64,000 nucleotides of DNA from Sandaracinobacter neustonicus (GTDB taxonomy: Bacteria; Pseudomonadota; Alphaproteobacteria; Sphingomonadales; Sphingomonadaceae): the NCBI RefSeq assembly GCF_006385875.1, contig NZ_VFSU01000034.1:1-64000 (forward strand). Direction: 5' to 3'. Each line of letters starts with the position of its first letter. The stretch's first letter is position 1. Of this stretch, positions 32,640 to 42,358 are shown piece after piece. The notes beneath the pieces are model-generated. The model did not search any database and was not told the DNA's origin. It was given only the letters and a program-made list of their open reading frames with translations. A program made the translations under genes and the position numbers.

Positions 32640-35488
32640 TGAAAAAGCTGATCCTTGCGGCGCTGCTCGCCGCCACCCCGCTTTCGGCCGTTCCGGCCGT
32701 TGCCGCCACTGCGATTGCTGCGCAGCAAAACCCCGCGCCGCTGAGCGCGCTGGTCGCCAAGGTGGACATTCCTTACGAGCAGTTCACGCTGGCCAACGGG
32801 CTGCGCGTGATCGTGCATACCGACCGCAAGGCACCCATCGTTTCGGTGAATGTGTGGTATCATGTCGGCTCTGTGGACGAGCCGAAGGGCCGGTCCGGTT
32901 TTGCGCATCTGTTCGAGCACATCATGTTCCGGGGTTCCGAACACAGCCGGGTGGATCATTTCAAGCCGCTGGAGGAAGCGGGCGGCAGCCAGTTCAACGG
33001 CACCACCGATTTCAACCGCACCAACTATTTCCAGACGGTGCCGACCCCGGCGCTGGATCTGGCCCTGTTCCTGGAATCCGATCGCATGGGCTGGCTGCTG
33101 CCCGCGCTGGACGAGAAGGTGGTGAGTTCCGAGCGCGAGATCGTGCTGAACGAGAAGCGCGACGGCGAGAACCAGCCGGGCGGGCTGCTGTTCCCGGCGC
33201 TGCTGGCGGCGCTCTATCCGGCGAGCCACCCCTATTCGATCCCCGCCATCGGCCGCGAGCCGGACCTGCGCGCGGCCGGTGTGGAGGATGCGAAAAACTG
33301 GTTCCGGGGCCATTATGGCCCGAACAACGCCGTGCTGGTGCTGGCCGGCGATATCGACGCCAAAACGGCGCGGCCAATGGTTGAGCATTGGTTCGGGCAG
33401 ATTCCGCCCGGGCCGACGCCCGCGCGCTTCGCCAGCCCGGTGCCCGAACGCAGCGCACCCACAAGGCAGACGCTGACGGACAAGGTGGCGACCGTGCAGC
33501 TGATGCGCGCATGGCCGCTGCCCGGCGAGGACACGCCCGGCATGGCGGCGCTGGAAGTGGGGCTGGCGACCTTCGGCAGCGGCCCGACCTCTCTGTTGTA
33601 TGACAGGCTGGTGCGGCGCGAGCGGCTGGCGGTGGGGGTGTCCGCCGATGTGTATGGCTGGGAAGGCGCGAGCATCGCCATGATCGGCGCGGAAGTGCGC
33701 CCCGGCGTGGACCCGGCGCAGGTGGAAAAGCGCATCGACGAGTTGCTGGCGGAATGGAAACAGACCGGCCCCAGCGCCGACGAGCTGAACCGCATCGCCA
33801 CCCGCTCCGTCGCGGGAACGATCCGCGCGTTGGAGCAGGTGGGCGGTTTCGGCGGCAAGGGGCAGACGCTGGCCGAAGGCGCGGTGTTTTCCAATGATCC
33901 GGCTGATTACAAGCGGCAGCTGGCGGAAATCGCCGGAGCCACGCCGGAAACCGTGAAAGCCGCCGCCGCGCGTTGGCTGACGCCCAACGATCACCGCGTG
34001 ACGCTGATGCCCGGCGAGCGCAACCCGACCAGCATCGACGCACCGCAAGCCGAGCGCGTGGTGACGGACGCTGCAAAGCCCGCCACGCCCGGCTTCCAGC
34101 CGCAGGGCACGCCCGCAGACCGCAGCTTGGGTGCGCCCGCCGCCGGGGACATCACGAAACTGACCGCGCCGAAGATCGAGCGCGCCACGCTCTCGAACGG
34201 GATGAAGGTGCAGTTCGTCGCCAATCATGCCGTGCCGGTGGTGCGCATGCAGCTGGCGCTGGACGGCGGAGTTTCGGCTGACAGCAGGGCGAAGCCGGGC
34301 ACGCAACGGTTGATGCTTGGGCTGCTGCGTGAAGGAACCAACGGCGCGCTGGGCGCGCTGGACGGGCCGGAAATCGCCCGGCGGCTGGAGCGGCTGGGCA
34401 GCAGCGTCTCCGCCTCTGCCGCGCTGGATCGCACGCGCATCAACCTGAACACGCTGACGCCGAACCTTGCCCCATCGCTGCAACTGTTCGCCGATATCGT
34501 CAGCCGCCCCGCCTTTCCGGAGGATCAGCTGGAACGGATTCGCGGGCAGGTGCTGGCGGACCTTGCCAATGAAGCCACCGAGCCGGGCGGGGTGGCGATC
34601 CGCGCCGCGCCCGCGCTGATCTATGGGCCGGCGCATCCCTATGGGCAGAGCTTCAACGGCAATGGCACGCCGGATGGCGTGAAGGCGGTGACGCGCGCCG
34701 ATCTGGCGGCCTTCCACGCGGCCTTGCTGCAACCGGCGGACGCGGTGTTGTTCGTGGTGGGCGATACCTCCATGGCCGAAGTTCTGCCGCTGCTGGAGCA
34801 GAGTTTCGGCAAGCTGAAGCCCGCCGCCGCGCCGCTGCCGCTGGCGAAGGCGGCGGTGCCTGCTCCGCAGGCCCCCGGCAAGGTGGTGCTTTATGATCGC
34901 CCCGGTGCGCCGCAGGCCTTCATTCTGGCTGGTGCGCCGCTGCCGCTGACCGGGCGTGACGACATCCTGCCGCTGGGCCTTGCCAATGACGTGTTCGGTG
35001 GGCTGGCGACCAGCCGGTTGAACAAATTGCTGCGCGAGGAAAAGGGCTGGTCTTATGGCGCGTCCTCCTCTGCTGCGCCGACGCGGGGGAACATGCCCTT
35101 TCTGCTGACGGCGCCGGTGGATCGGGCGCGGGCGGGTGAATCCATCGCGGCGATCCGGGGCTTGCTGGACGAATTTCATGGCAAGCGCCCGCCCGAGGCG
35201 GCGGAGGTGGACCGCGCCCGCGCCTCCTCCATCCGCAGCCTGCCTGCCGATTTCGAAACCGGCGGGGCGATGCTGGGGGCGTTGGAGCGCGCGGTGGTGC
35301 TGAACCGGCCTGACGATTATCTGGCGACTCTGCCGGCGCGGATCGAGGCGGTGCCGCTGCAGGCGGTGCGGCAATCGCCCCTGCCCGCCGCCGCCGATCT
35401 GGTGTTCATCGTGGTGGGGGACAAGGCGACTCTGGAGCCGCAGCTGAAGGCGCTGGGCCTGCCCGTCGAATTGCGCAGCCTTCCCTAG
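32636..35488 (+). CDS. Periplasmic double-domain M16 metallopeptidase
   Basis: A 950-residue insulinase-family protein with a signal peptide (MMKKLILAALLAATPLSAVPAVAA). The N-terminal M16 unit has the inverted zinc motif HLFEH at residues 91-95 (GFAHLFEHIMF) and the downstream NEKRDGENQP glutamate region. The second half (from about residue 515, APKIERATLSNGMKVQFV) repeats the fold without the zinc motif, as in pitrilysin-type enzymes. Translation is coupled to pepN. The stop TAG at 35486-35488 is the first trinucleotide of the adjacent inverted-repeat element. Confidence 0.93.
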   Translation: MMKKLILAALLAATPLSAVPAVAATAIAAQQNPAPLSALVAKVDIPYEQFTLANGLRVIVHTDRKAPIVSVNVWYHVGSVDEPKGRSGFAHLFEHIMFRGSEHSRVDHFKPLEEAGGSQFNGTTDFNRTNYFQTVPTPALDLALFLESDRMGWLLPALDEKVVSSEREIVLNEKRDGENQPGGLLFPALLAALYPASHPYSIPAIGREPDLRAAGVEDAKNWFRGHYGPNNAVLVLAGDIDAKTARPMVEHWFGQIPPGPTPARFASPVPERSAPTRQTLTDKVATVQLMRAWPLPGEDTPGMAALEVGLATFGSGPTSLLYDRLVRRERLAVGVSADVYGWEGASIAMIGAEVRPGVDPAQVEKRIDELLAEWKQTGPSADELNRIATRSVAGTIRALEQVGGFGGKGQTLAEGAVFSNDPADYKRQLAEIAGATPETVKAAAARWLTPNDHRVTLMPGERNPTSIDAPQAERVVTDAAKPATPGFQPQGTPADRSLGAPAAGDITKLTAPKIERATLSNGMKVQFVANHAVPVVRMQLALDGGVSADSRAKPGTQRLMLGLLREGTNGALGALDGPEIARRLERLGSSVSASAALDRTRINLNTLTPNLAPSLQLFADIVSRPAFPEDQLERIRGQVLADLANEATEPGGVAIRAAPALIYGPAHPYGQSFNGNGTPDGVKAVTRADLAAFHAALLQPADAVLFVVGDTSMAEVLPLLEQSFGKLKPAAAPLPLAKAAVPAPQAPGKVVLYDRPGAPQAFILAGAPLPLTGRDDILPLGLANDVFGGLATSRLNKLLREEKGWSYGASSSAAPTRGNMPFLLTAPVDRARAGESIAAIRGLLDEFHGKRPPEAAEVDRARASSIRSLPADFETGGAMLGALERAVVLNRPDDYLATLPARIEAVPLQAVRQSPLPAAADLVFIVVGDKATLEPQLKALGLPVELRSLP

Positions 35489-35669
35489 AGCGGCCTCCTG
35501 CCGGTTTGGATCACCGAGACGTGTTTGGGCGGGCCAAGGGGTAGGAGCAAGGAGGGAGCGATGCTTGAGCATCGTGACCGACACGGCGACGCCCCCCTTG
35601 GTTCGCCCAAACACGCCTCCGGTCGCCGAAGGCGATCCCGGTGGTCCAAACCGGCTGGAGACCGCTCTA
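35486..35669. mobile_element. MITE-like 184-bp element with long imperfect terminal inverted repeats
   Basis: The element runs from TAGAGCGG to CCGCTCTA. The outer 30 bases of each end are nearly complementary, with GCCGGTTTGGA and its inverse near each terminus, and CGTGTTTGGGCG and its inverse further in. A perfect hairpin GATGCT-TG-AGCATC sits at the centre. The right arm has about 20 extra bases with their own small hairpin. It encodes nothing and no target duplication is obvious. It supplies the stop codon of the M16 gene. Confidence 0.65.
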
Positions 35670-35729
35670 AAGGCGTAGCTTGTCGCCTCGCGCCTCTGGC
35701 GGTCCAACGGGCCGAAAGAGGAGAGGATC

Positions 35730-37634
35730 ATGACCAAGCTTTCGCGCGCCGATTTCGAAGCGGCGCTCGTCACCACGCATTTGCCGACGCTCGCCCTGTG
35801 CGCGGTGCAGGCCAGCGGCGATGATTCGCTGCTGGACCTTGGCATCCCCGTTTATGATTTCTTCGGCGATGGCATGGGCGATTTCCCGCCCGAGGTGCAG
35901 GCGAAAATCCGTGCCGAGGCGGACCGGGTGCTGTGGCCGATCCTCTCTGGCGAGGCGAAGATGGCCGATGCGCCGTCCGAAGCGCGCATCAGCCGCATGA
36001 TCAGCTGGATCGCGGGCGGCGAAGTGCCCGCGCATTACCTGCCCTTCCTGCAGGAGGAGCTGGCGCTGGACGGGGTGGACCACAAGGCCCCCGCCCCCAT
36101 CGCCGCGCCGCGCAAGCTGACGGCGCTGATCGTGGGCGCGGGCATGTCCGGCCTGCTGGCGGCTTACCGGCTGCGGCAGGCGGGCGTGGAGGTGACCATC
36201 GTTGAGGCGAATTCCGACGTGGGCGGCACATGGTTCCTGAACCGCTACCCCGGCGTGCGGGTGGATACGCCCAACCACCTGTATAGCTATTCGTTCGAGC
36301 CGAACCATGACTGGCCGGAATTCTACAGCCAGGGCGAGGTGCTGCTGGGCTATTTCCAGCGCTTCGCCAGCCAGCATGGCTTGCGTGACCTGATCCGCTT
36401 CAACACAAAGGTGGAGGCGGCGGAATGGGACGGTGCACGCGGCAAATGGCGGGTGCGGACCTCTGCCGGGCCGATGGAAAGCGACATTCTGATCTCTGCC
36501 GTGGGGCAGCTGAACGAGCCGCGTTACCCGGATATTCCCGGCTGCGACAGCTTCGCCGGCCCGGCCTTCCATTCGGCGCGCTGGCGGCCTGACGTGGATT
36601 TGAAGGGCAAGCGGGTTGCGGTGATCGGCACGGGGGCGTCGGCCTTCCAGTTCGTGCCGGAAATCGCGCCAGAGGTGGCGCATATGGACGTGTTCCAGCG
36701 CACCCCGCCATGGCTTGGGCCCACCGACAATTATCACGATCCGGTGCCGGACGCCTTCCAGTGGGCGGTGGAGCATATCCCCAACTACGACAAATGGTAT
36801 CGCTTCTGGCTGTTCTGGATGCTGACGGACGGCATCATTCCCAACGTGACGGCGGAAGAGGGTTGGAATGGCCCCGAGGGCACCATTGGCGCGGCCAATG
36901 CCGAGTTGCGCGCCGCTCTGGTGGAAAAGATCGCCGCGCAGGTGGAGGCGAACCCGCATCTGCTGCCGCATGTGGTGCCGAGCTATCCGTTCGGCGGCAA
37001 GCGTTCGCTGCGCGACAATGGCGTGTGGCTGAAAGCGTTGCAGCGCGACAATGTGGAGCTGGTGACGACCGGGATCGACCATGTGGAGGCCGACGCGGTG
37101 ATCACCACGGACGGCCAGCGCCACCCGGCCGATGTGCTGATCTATGGCACCGGCTTCCACGCATCGGATTTCCTGCGCAGCTTCACGGTGAAGGGGCTGA
37201 GTGGCAAGGATCTGCACGAAAGCTGGGCCGGAGACGCCCGCGCCTATCTGGGAATGATGGTGCCCGGCTTCCCCAATTTCTTCATGATTTATGGGCCGAA
37301 CACCAATATCGTGGTGAACGGATCGATCATCTTCTTCTCGGAATGTGCGGTGAACTACATTACGGAAGCTGCGCGCCTGATCGCGGCGCAAGGCCCCTTC
37401 ACCGTTCGGCAGGACGTGCATGACAGCTTCAACGCCAAGGTGGATGCGGAAAATGCGATGATGGCATGGGGGCAGCAGGGCTTCACCAGCTGGTACAAGA
37501 ACGCCAGCGGTCGCGTCAGCCAGAACTGGCCCTTCGCGCTGGTGCACTATTGGCAGGCGACGCGCAGCCCCAGCCCGGACGATCTGGAGCCGGTGACGCC
37601 AGACAGCGCGCCGCCCGGCCAGGCCGCCGCCTGA
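35730..37634 (+). CDS. Flavin-dependent Baeyer-Villiger monooxygenase
   Basis: A 634-residue protein. After an N-terminal extension of about 125 residues comes the FAD-binding GAGMSG at residue 136, the type I BVMO fingerprint F-x-G-x3-H-x3-W as FAGPAFHSARW at 275-285, and the NADP-binding VIGTGASAFQ. These enzymes insert oxygen next to ketones, giving esters or lactones. The N-terminal extension resembles that of longer BVMOs acting on large or cyclic ketones. It is followed after 4 bases by a VIT1-family gene. A role in terpenoid or steroid catabolism is an inference. Confidence 0.92.
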   Translation: MTKLSRADFEAALVTTHLPTLALCAVQASGDDSLLDLGIPVYDFFGDGMGDFPPEVQAKIRAEADRVLWPILSGEAKMADAPSEARISRMISWIAGGEVPAHYLPFLQEELALDGVDHKAPAPIAAPRKLTALIVGAGMSGLLAAYRLRQAGVEVTIVEANSDVGGTWFLNRYPGVRVDTPNHLYSYSFEPNHDWPEFYSQGEVLLGYFQRFASQHGLRDLIRFNTKVEAAEWDGARGKWRVRTSAGPMESDILISAVGQLNEPRYPDIPGCDSFAGPAFHSARWRPDVDLKGKRVAVIGTGASAFQFVPEIAPEVAHMDVFQRTPPWLGPTDNYHDPVPDAFQWAVEHIPNYDKWYRFWLFWMLTDGIIPNVTAEEGWNGPEGTIGAANAELRAALVEKIAAQVEANPHLLPHVVPSYPFGGKRSLRDNGVWLKALQRDNVELVTTGIDHVEADAVITTDGQRHPADVLIYGTGFHASDFLRSFTVKGLSGKDLHESWAGDARAYLGMMVPGFPNFFMIYGPNTNIVVNGSIIFFSECAVNYITEAARLIAAQGPFTVRQDVHDSFNAKVDAENAMMAWGQQGFTSWYKNASGRVSQNWPFALVHYWQATRSPSPDDLEPVTPDSAPPGQAAA

Positions 37635-37638
37635 GCCG

Positions 37639-38337
37639 ATGCGCCGCGCCGCCCATCCCGAACCGCATGCCGTGGAGCGGATCGGCTGGCTGCGGGCGGC
37701 GGTGCTGGGCGCGAATGACGGCATCCTGTCTACCGCGGGTCTTGTGATCGGCGTGGCGGGCGCCGGAACGGGCCGATCCGACATCCTGCTGGCGGGGATC
37801 GCCGGGATGGCGGCTGGCGCGCTTTCGATGGCGGCGGGGGAATATGTCTCCGTCAGTTCGCAGAAAGATGCGGAAACCGCCGATCTGAAGCGGGAGGCGG
37901 CGGAACTGGCGGCGCAGCCGGAGGTGGAGCTGGCCGAACTGGCCGCCATCTACATGGAGCGGGGGATGGACCGGCCCACCGCCGAGCAGGCCGCGCGGCA
38001 GACGAGCGAGCATGATGCGCTGGCGGCGCATGCGCGGGCCGAACTGGGCATCACGGCGGCCACCGTCGCCCGGCCGTTGCAGGCGGCGCTGGCCTCTGCG
38101 CTGACATTCTCCGCCGGGGCGGCGCTGCCGCTGCTGGCGGTGCGGTTCGCGCCGGAGCCGCAGATCGCCTTTGTGATCGCCGTCACCACCCTGCTCGCGC
38201 TGGCGCTGCTGGGCTGGCTGGGGGCATGGGCGGGCAAGGCCCCGCCCGCGCGGGCGGTTTTGCGCGTGAGCTTCTGGGGTGCGATCGCCATGGCCGTCAC
38301 CTTCGGCATCGGCAAGCTGGTGGGCACCGCCGTCTGA
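37639..38337 (+). CDS. VIT1/CCC1-family membrane protein
   Basis: A 232-residue protein with five predicted membrane helices and the VIT1 hallmark N-terminus (ERIGWLRAAVLGANDGILSTAGLVIGVAGA) plus MAAGEYVSVSSQKDAE. The cytoplasmic helical segment (AELAAIYMERGMDRPTAEQAARQ) separates helices 2 and 3. Family members move Fe2+ or Mn2+ out of the cytoplasm; direction and metal are not shown here. Its position 4 bases after the BVMO gene probably reflects a shared transcript. Confidence 0.9.
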   Translation: MRRAAHPEPHAVERIGWLRAAVLGANDGILSTAGLVIGVAGAGTGRSDILLAGIAGMAAGALSMAAGEYVSVSSQKDAETADLKREAAELAAQPEVELAELAAIYMERGMDRPTAEQAARQTSEHDALAAHARAELGITAATVARPLQAALASALTFSAGAALPLLAVRFAPEPQIAFVIAVTTLLALALLGWLGAWAGKAPPARAVLRVSFWGAIAMAVTFGIGKLVGTAV

Positions 38338-38345
38338 CCAACGAA

Positions 38346-38371
38346 AAAGGGCGGGGTTTCCCCCGCCCTTT
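38346..38371. terminator. Bidirectional intrinsic terminator
   Basis: AAAGGGCGGGG (38346-38356) pairs with CCCCGCCCTTT (38361-38371) across a 4-base loop. The A-tract before the stem and T-tract after it allow function on both strands. It lies between the convergent VIT1 and TonB-receptor genes. Confidence 0.85.
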
Positions 38372-38397
38372 CCGTTTCGTGCCTGAGGCGTTGGCCG

Positions 38398-41058
38398 TCA
38401 GAACTTCGTGCGCAGCGTCAGCCCGAAGGTGCGCGGTTCCGCCATGAAGCTGCCGAACAGCGTGGTGGCAGGCGTGCCGTTGCTGGCCGTCTGCGCGATG
38501 CTGCCGGAGCCTTGCAGCGGCGCGTTGAACACCACTTGCCGATATTGTTCGTTGAACAGATTCTGCGCCCAGGCCTCGATCTGCCACTTGCGATCATTGC
38601 CGTTCAGGCCCAGCCGCGCGTTCACCACCATCACCGGGGCCTGCGCCTTTTCCGGGAACAGGTCAGACCCGGTGTTGATGCCGGATTGCAGCCGGTAATC
38701 GACATAGACCAGCGCGCCGATGTCATCCGTCACCGGCGGGGTCCAGGTGAAGGCCCCCGTCTGCACCAGTTCCGGCGCGTTCGACATCTGCTGCCCCGGC
38801 AGGTTCGCCAGCGCGGACGTCAGCTTGCGGCCGCCCGCGCCCACCAGATTTTCGCGATACTGGCTCTTGGCGTAGGTGAGGCCGAGGTTCACGCTGATGT
38901 TGCGGGCCGGGAAGATCAGGCTTTCCAGTTCCACGCCGGTGGAGGTGACGCCGCCGCGCAGCCGGTCCGGATCGCAGGTGCCGTCGGCTGCCAGAGCGTC
39001 GCGGCAGGACTGGATGTTTTCCACCACATAGGAAGTGCCGTTAAAGGTGTTCAGCTGGAACTGATCATACACGGCGCGGAAGGCCGCGACGTTCAGCTGG
39101 AACGAGCGCAGGTCCAGCTTGGCGCCGATTTCCATGCTCTTCACCTTCTCCGGCTCGAACGCCAGCTGGGACAGATCAGGCGTGGTCGGGTTCAGCGGCG
39201 AACGATCAAGGTTGAAGCCACCGGCCTTATAGCCCAGCGAGTAGCTCGCGTAGGTCATCAGCTGGTCGATCGGCTTCCAGCTGAGCACTGCCGTGCCCGT
39301 CCATTCGCTTTCCGACTTCGACGTGCTGTCGGACAGGTTCAGGATGGGGTTGATGGCGCAGGGTGCCGCCGCCAGCGAGGCGAAGGCCGGGTTGGAGGCG
39401 ATCGCCGTGCAGAGCGTGTTGTCGCCCACGAGATCGACGTCCAGCGTCTTTTTCTCGTTGGTGTAGCGCGCGCCGACGGTCAACTGCAGCGTATCCGGCA
39501 CCAGATCGAACACATTGTGCGTGAAGATGGCGAAGTTGCGGCTGGTCTGGTGGAAACGATCCTCCACGGTGCCACGGCCGTTGATGGTGTCGCCGGGGCG
39601 GCCCACGGCGGCGGCCACCGCGTCATAGCCGTAGAGGCCCGGAATCGCGAGGCCGCTCCACAGCGCGACGGGCGAGCGCAGCGCGGCGGGGATCAGCGGG
39701 TTCGACACGATGGCGGTGGCGACGCTGCGGTTCACGCAACCGTTGGAGCCGGGGGCCAGCAGACCGGCATAGCCGATGGAGGCAGCCGTGGCCGACAGGC
39801 TGTTGGCCACGAGGCAGTTGGTGTAGGTTGTGGCGTCCTTGCCGAAGCGCAGGTCGTCCGTCATGTCCAGCGTTTCATGGGCGAAATAGCCGCCCACCAG
39901 CCAGTCCAGCCGATCATCAAAGGCGCGGCCGTTCAGGCGCAATTCCTGGCTGAAGGTGCGGAAGCGGCGGGTCTGGTTGTCGCGCGCGAGGATGTCCAGA
40001 TTGTTGAAATCCGCATCCTGCCCCATGCCGACCTGCCAGTCGCGGTAGCCGGTGATGGAGGTGAGATCGCCGAAGCCGAGTGACCAGTTCACTTCGGCCG
40101 AAAGACCCCAGTCCTTCACGTCGGAGCGGTAATCGCGGCCCGGGGTGATGGAGGTTTCGCGCGCCGTGGTGTCATCGCTGATCACCGCACCAAGGCCGCG
40201 CAGAATGCCGACGATCGGGTTGTTCTGGGTGACGTTCACATTGCCCTGCGCATCGCGCGTGGCCATCTGGAACGGCTGGTAGCTGGCGGCGCAGCATTCT
40301 TCGTTGCGCTTGGCGTAATCGCCCGTCACGCGGATCTGCAGATCGTCGTTGGGCGTGAACAGCAGCTGGCCGCGCAGCAGCCAGCGGTCGCGATCGTTCA
40401 CGGAACGGCCCGAAATCACGTCCGTCACGAAACCGTCGCGGCGGGTGAACACGCCATCCACACGATAGGCCAGCTTGTCTGCGATCAGCGGGCCGGTCAC
40501 GCCGCCGGCGATGCGCCAGTAATCGAAATTGCCATAGGAGACTTCGGCGGTGCCGCCGGTTTCGAACTCCGGCTTGGCCGTCACGATGTTGATCAGGCCT
40601 GCCGAGGCGTTGCGGCCGAACAGCGTGCCCTGCGGCCCGCGCAGCACTTCGATCCGCTCGATCGCGCCCAGTTCGGTGAGGCCGACGCCCGAGCGCGAGC
40701 GATAGACGCCATCGATGAACACCGCGACCGAGGATTCGAGGCCGGGGTTGTCGCCCACGGTGCCGATGCCGCGAATCCGCGCCACGCCGCCGCCGGATTC
40801 CGACGAGGAGGAGGAGACGAGCAGCGACGGGCTGATCTGGTTCAGCTGGCGGATATCCGACGCACCGGAATTCTGCAGGCTTTCAGCCGTGATCGCGCTG
40901 ACGGCGATCGGCACGTCGCTGAGCGCCTGCGCGCGCTTGGTGGCGGTGATGATGATATCGCCGCCGAAATCGCTTTCGGATTCGACGGCCTGGCTGTCCT
41001 GAGCAGCGACGGGCATAGCGCAAAGCAGCGCCACAGACGCGAGAAGGGTGGAACGCAT
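38398..41058 (-). CDS. TonB-dependent outer-membrane receptor
   Basis: An 886-residue receptor with a signal peptide (STLLASVALLCAMPVAAQ). A plug domain starts at IIITATKRAQALSDVPIAVSAIT, with LLVSSSSSESGGGVARIRGIG inside, and the 22-strand barrel ends with the consensus LTLRTKF. It belongs to the large sphingomonad class often tied to uptake of aromatic, terpenoid or plant-derived compounds; siderophore specificity is not indicated. ATG 41058 gives the signal peptide. It diverges from the SDR gene across a spacer holding a 10-bp palindrome. Confidence 0.95.
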   Translation of the reverse strand: MRSTLLASVALLCAMPVAAQDSQAVESESDFGGDIIITATKRAQALSDVPIAVSAITAESLQNSGASDIRQLNQISPSLLVSSSSSESGGGVARIRGIGTVGDNPGLESSVAVFIDGVYRSRSGVGLTELGAIERIEVLRGPQGTLFGRNASAGLINIVTAKPEFETGGTAEVSYGNFDYWRIAGGVTGPLIADKLAYRVDGVFTRRDGFVTDVISGRSVNDRDRWLLRGQLLFTPNDDLQIRVTGDYAKRNEECCAASYQPFQMATRDAQGNVNVTQNNPIVGILRGLGAVISDDTTARETSITPGRDYRSDVKDWGLSAEVNWSLGFGDLTSITGYRDWQVGMGQDADFNNLDILARDNQTRRFRTFSQELRLNGRAFDDRLDWLVGGYFAHETLDMTDDLRFGKDATTYTNCLVANSLSATAASIGYAGLLAPGSNGCVNRSVATAIVSNPLIPAALRSPVALWSGLAIPGLYGYDAVAAAVGRPGDTINGRGTVEDRFHQTSRNFAIFTHNVFDLVPDTLQLTVGARYTNEKKTLDVDLVGDNTLCTAIASNPAFASLAAAPCAINPILNLSDSTSKSESEWTGTAVLSWKPIDQLMTYASYSLGYKAGGFNLDRSPLNPTTPDLSQLAFEPEKVKSMEIGAKLDLRSFQLNVAAFRAVYDQFQLNTFNGTSYVVENIQSCRDALAADGTCDPDRLRGGVTSTGVELESLIFPARNISVNLGLTYAKSQYRENLVGAGGRKLTSALANLPGQQMSNAPELVQTGAFTWTPPVTDDIGALVYVDYRLQSGINTGSDLFPEKAQAPVMVVNARLGLNGNDRKWQIEAWAQNLFNEQYRQVVFNAPLQGSGSIAQTASNGTPATTLFGSFMAEPRTFGLTLRTKF

Positions 41059-41110
41059 GATGTCTCCCAAGGGTAATGTGAATGCGGCGCCCTCCACAGC
41101 GGCCGCTGAT

Positions 41111-41120
41111 TGACCGGTCA
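41111..41120. promoter_or_regulatory. TGACCGGTCA palindrome, possible repressor operator
   Basis: This perfect 10-bp palindrome lies in the divergent spacer 53 bases upstream of the TonB-receptor start. The shape is typical of TetR-family operators. No regulator gene is adjacent, and a 10-bp palindrome can arise by chance, so support is limited. Confidence 0.35.
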
Positions 41121-41329
41121 GCTAGGCGTCTGGCGCAAGCTGGTCAAGCTTTGCTGCGCCGCACAAGTTCGCTTTGAGACCCTCACTGTTGCAACAGGGC
41201 CACGCTATTCGCGGCGTTTCGCCGCAGTTTCAGACGAAAGTCGCGTTTCCATCCCATTACCCTCCCAGCTTCGAGGCTGGAAGCCTCTGCGGCAATGCAT
41301 TAGCGAGCGGCCAGCAAAGGGAGGACTTT

Positions 41330-42106
41330 ATGGCACGTCTGGAAGGCAAGATCGCGCTCGTCACCGGGGCCGCATCCGGGCTGGGCAAGCGGATGGCGGA
41401 ACGCTTCGCAGGCGAAGGCGCGCGCGTGCTGCTGACGGACCTGAACGGCGAAGGCGCAGTCGCGGCTGCCGCCGCCATCGGCCCCAACGCCGCCGGGTTC
41501 GCGCATGATGTGACGAGCGAAGCGCAATGGATCGCCGCGATCGCCGAAGCCAAACGACTGTTCGGTGGGCTGCACATCCTTGTGAACAACGCCGGAATCG
41601 GCACCCCCGGCAGCGTGGAAGACACCAGCCTGGAGAGCTGGCGGCTGGTGCACGCCATCGATCTGGACGGCGTGTTCCTCGGCTGCAAACACGCCATCCC
41701 GCTGATCCGCGAAACCACCCGCGCGGAAGGGAGCCGCGGCTCCATCCTCAACATTTCGTCCATCGCAGGCGTCATCGCCTCGGGGCGGATGGCGGCCTAT
41801 AACAGCGCCAAGGCCGGGGTGCGCCACCTCACCAAATCCGTCGCACTGCACTGCGCCTCCAAAAAAGACGCCATCACCTGCAACTCCATCCACCCCACCT
41901 TCATGGACACGCCAATCCTCGACAATTTCCAAAGCGCGGGCGTGACCAAAGAGGATGTGAAAGCCAAACTCGGCCGCCAGGTGCCGCTGGGCGTGATCGG
42001 CGAACCCGACGACGTGGCATGGGGGGCTGTCTACCTCTGCTCGGATGAAGCCCGCTTCGTGACCGGAGCGGAGCTGTTCATCGATGGGGGGATTTCGGCG
42101 ATGTGA
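41330..42106 (+). CDS. Short-chain dehydrogenase/reductase
   Basis: A 258-residue classical SDR. The NAD(P)-binding TGAASGLG is at residues 12-19, NNAG at 86-89, and the catalytic Ser143, Tyr157 and Lys161 (YNSAK) are all present. Asp37 after the second strand (LLTDLNG) suggests NAD rather than NADP preference. It is closest in style to alcohol or hydroxysteroid dehydrogenases. It diverges from the TonB receptor and lies near the BVMO; oxidising an alcohol to the ketone substrate of that enzyme is an attractive but unproven link. GGGAGGA precedes the ATG. Confidence 0.92.
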   Translation: MARLEGKIALVTGAASGLGKRMAERFAGEGARVLLTDLNGEGAVAAAAAIGPNAAGFAHDVTSEAQWIAAIAEAKRLFGGLHILVNNAGIGTPGSVEDTSLESWRLVHAIDLDGVFLGCKHAIPLIRETTRAEGSRGSILNISSIAGVIASGRMAAYNSAKAGVRHLTKSVALHCASKKDAITCNSIHPTFMDTPILDNFQSAGVTKEDVKAKLGRQVPLGVIGEPDDVAWGAVYLCSDEARFVTGAELFIDGGISAM

Positions 42107-42114
42107 GTGGGCGG

Positions 42115-42300
42115 GGGTTTCTGCCTCCGGCGGCCAAGGGCTCTGCCCTTGGAACCCGGCAGGGAAATGATTTTCCTGCACCCTCTGACTTTGCGTTGCG
42201 GCCCAGCTCCAACGCTATGTGAGTGATCAGATTCCATTGCCTGCGGCGCTAAGCTTCTCTCTCCCCCTGCAAGGGGGAGAGTTGGAGAGGGGGTGTCACC
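42115..42300 (+). repeat. Dispersed intergenic repeat module A, copy 2
   Basis: This copy has the same elements as 21375-21583: GCCTCCGGCGGCCAAGGGCT, CAGGGAAATGATTTTCCTG, TTGCCTGCGGCGCTAAGC and the CTCCCCCTGCAAGGGGGAG stem, ending GAGGGGGTGTCA. It begins just after the SDR gene and leads into modules B and C. Confidence 0.8.
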
Positions 42301-42358
42301 GCCGGGCCTGAGCCACAACATCCCCTCAAACCCGCTATCATCCCAACCCACTTTCCAA

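Noticed and set aside
32438-35845. Very long antisense open frame opposite the M16 peptidase
   Set aside because: High GC makes long open frames on the opposite strand. The plus strand has a full M16 protein with signal peptide and HLFEH motif; the antisense product is His/Arg/Gln-rich and resembles no protein.
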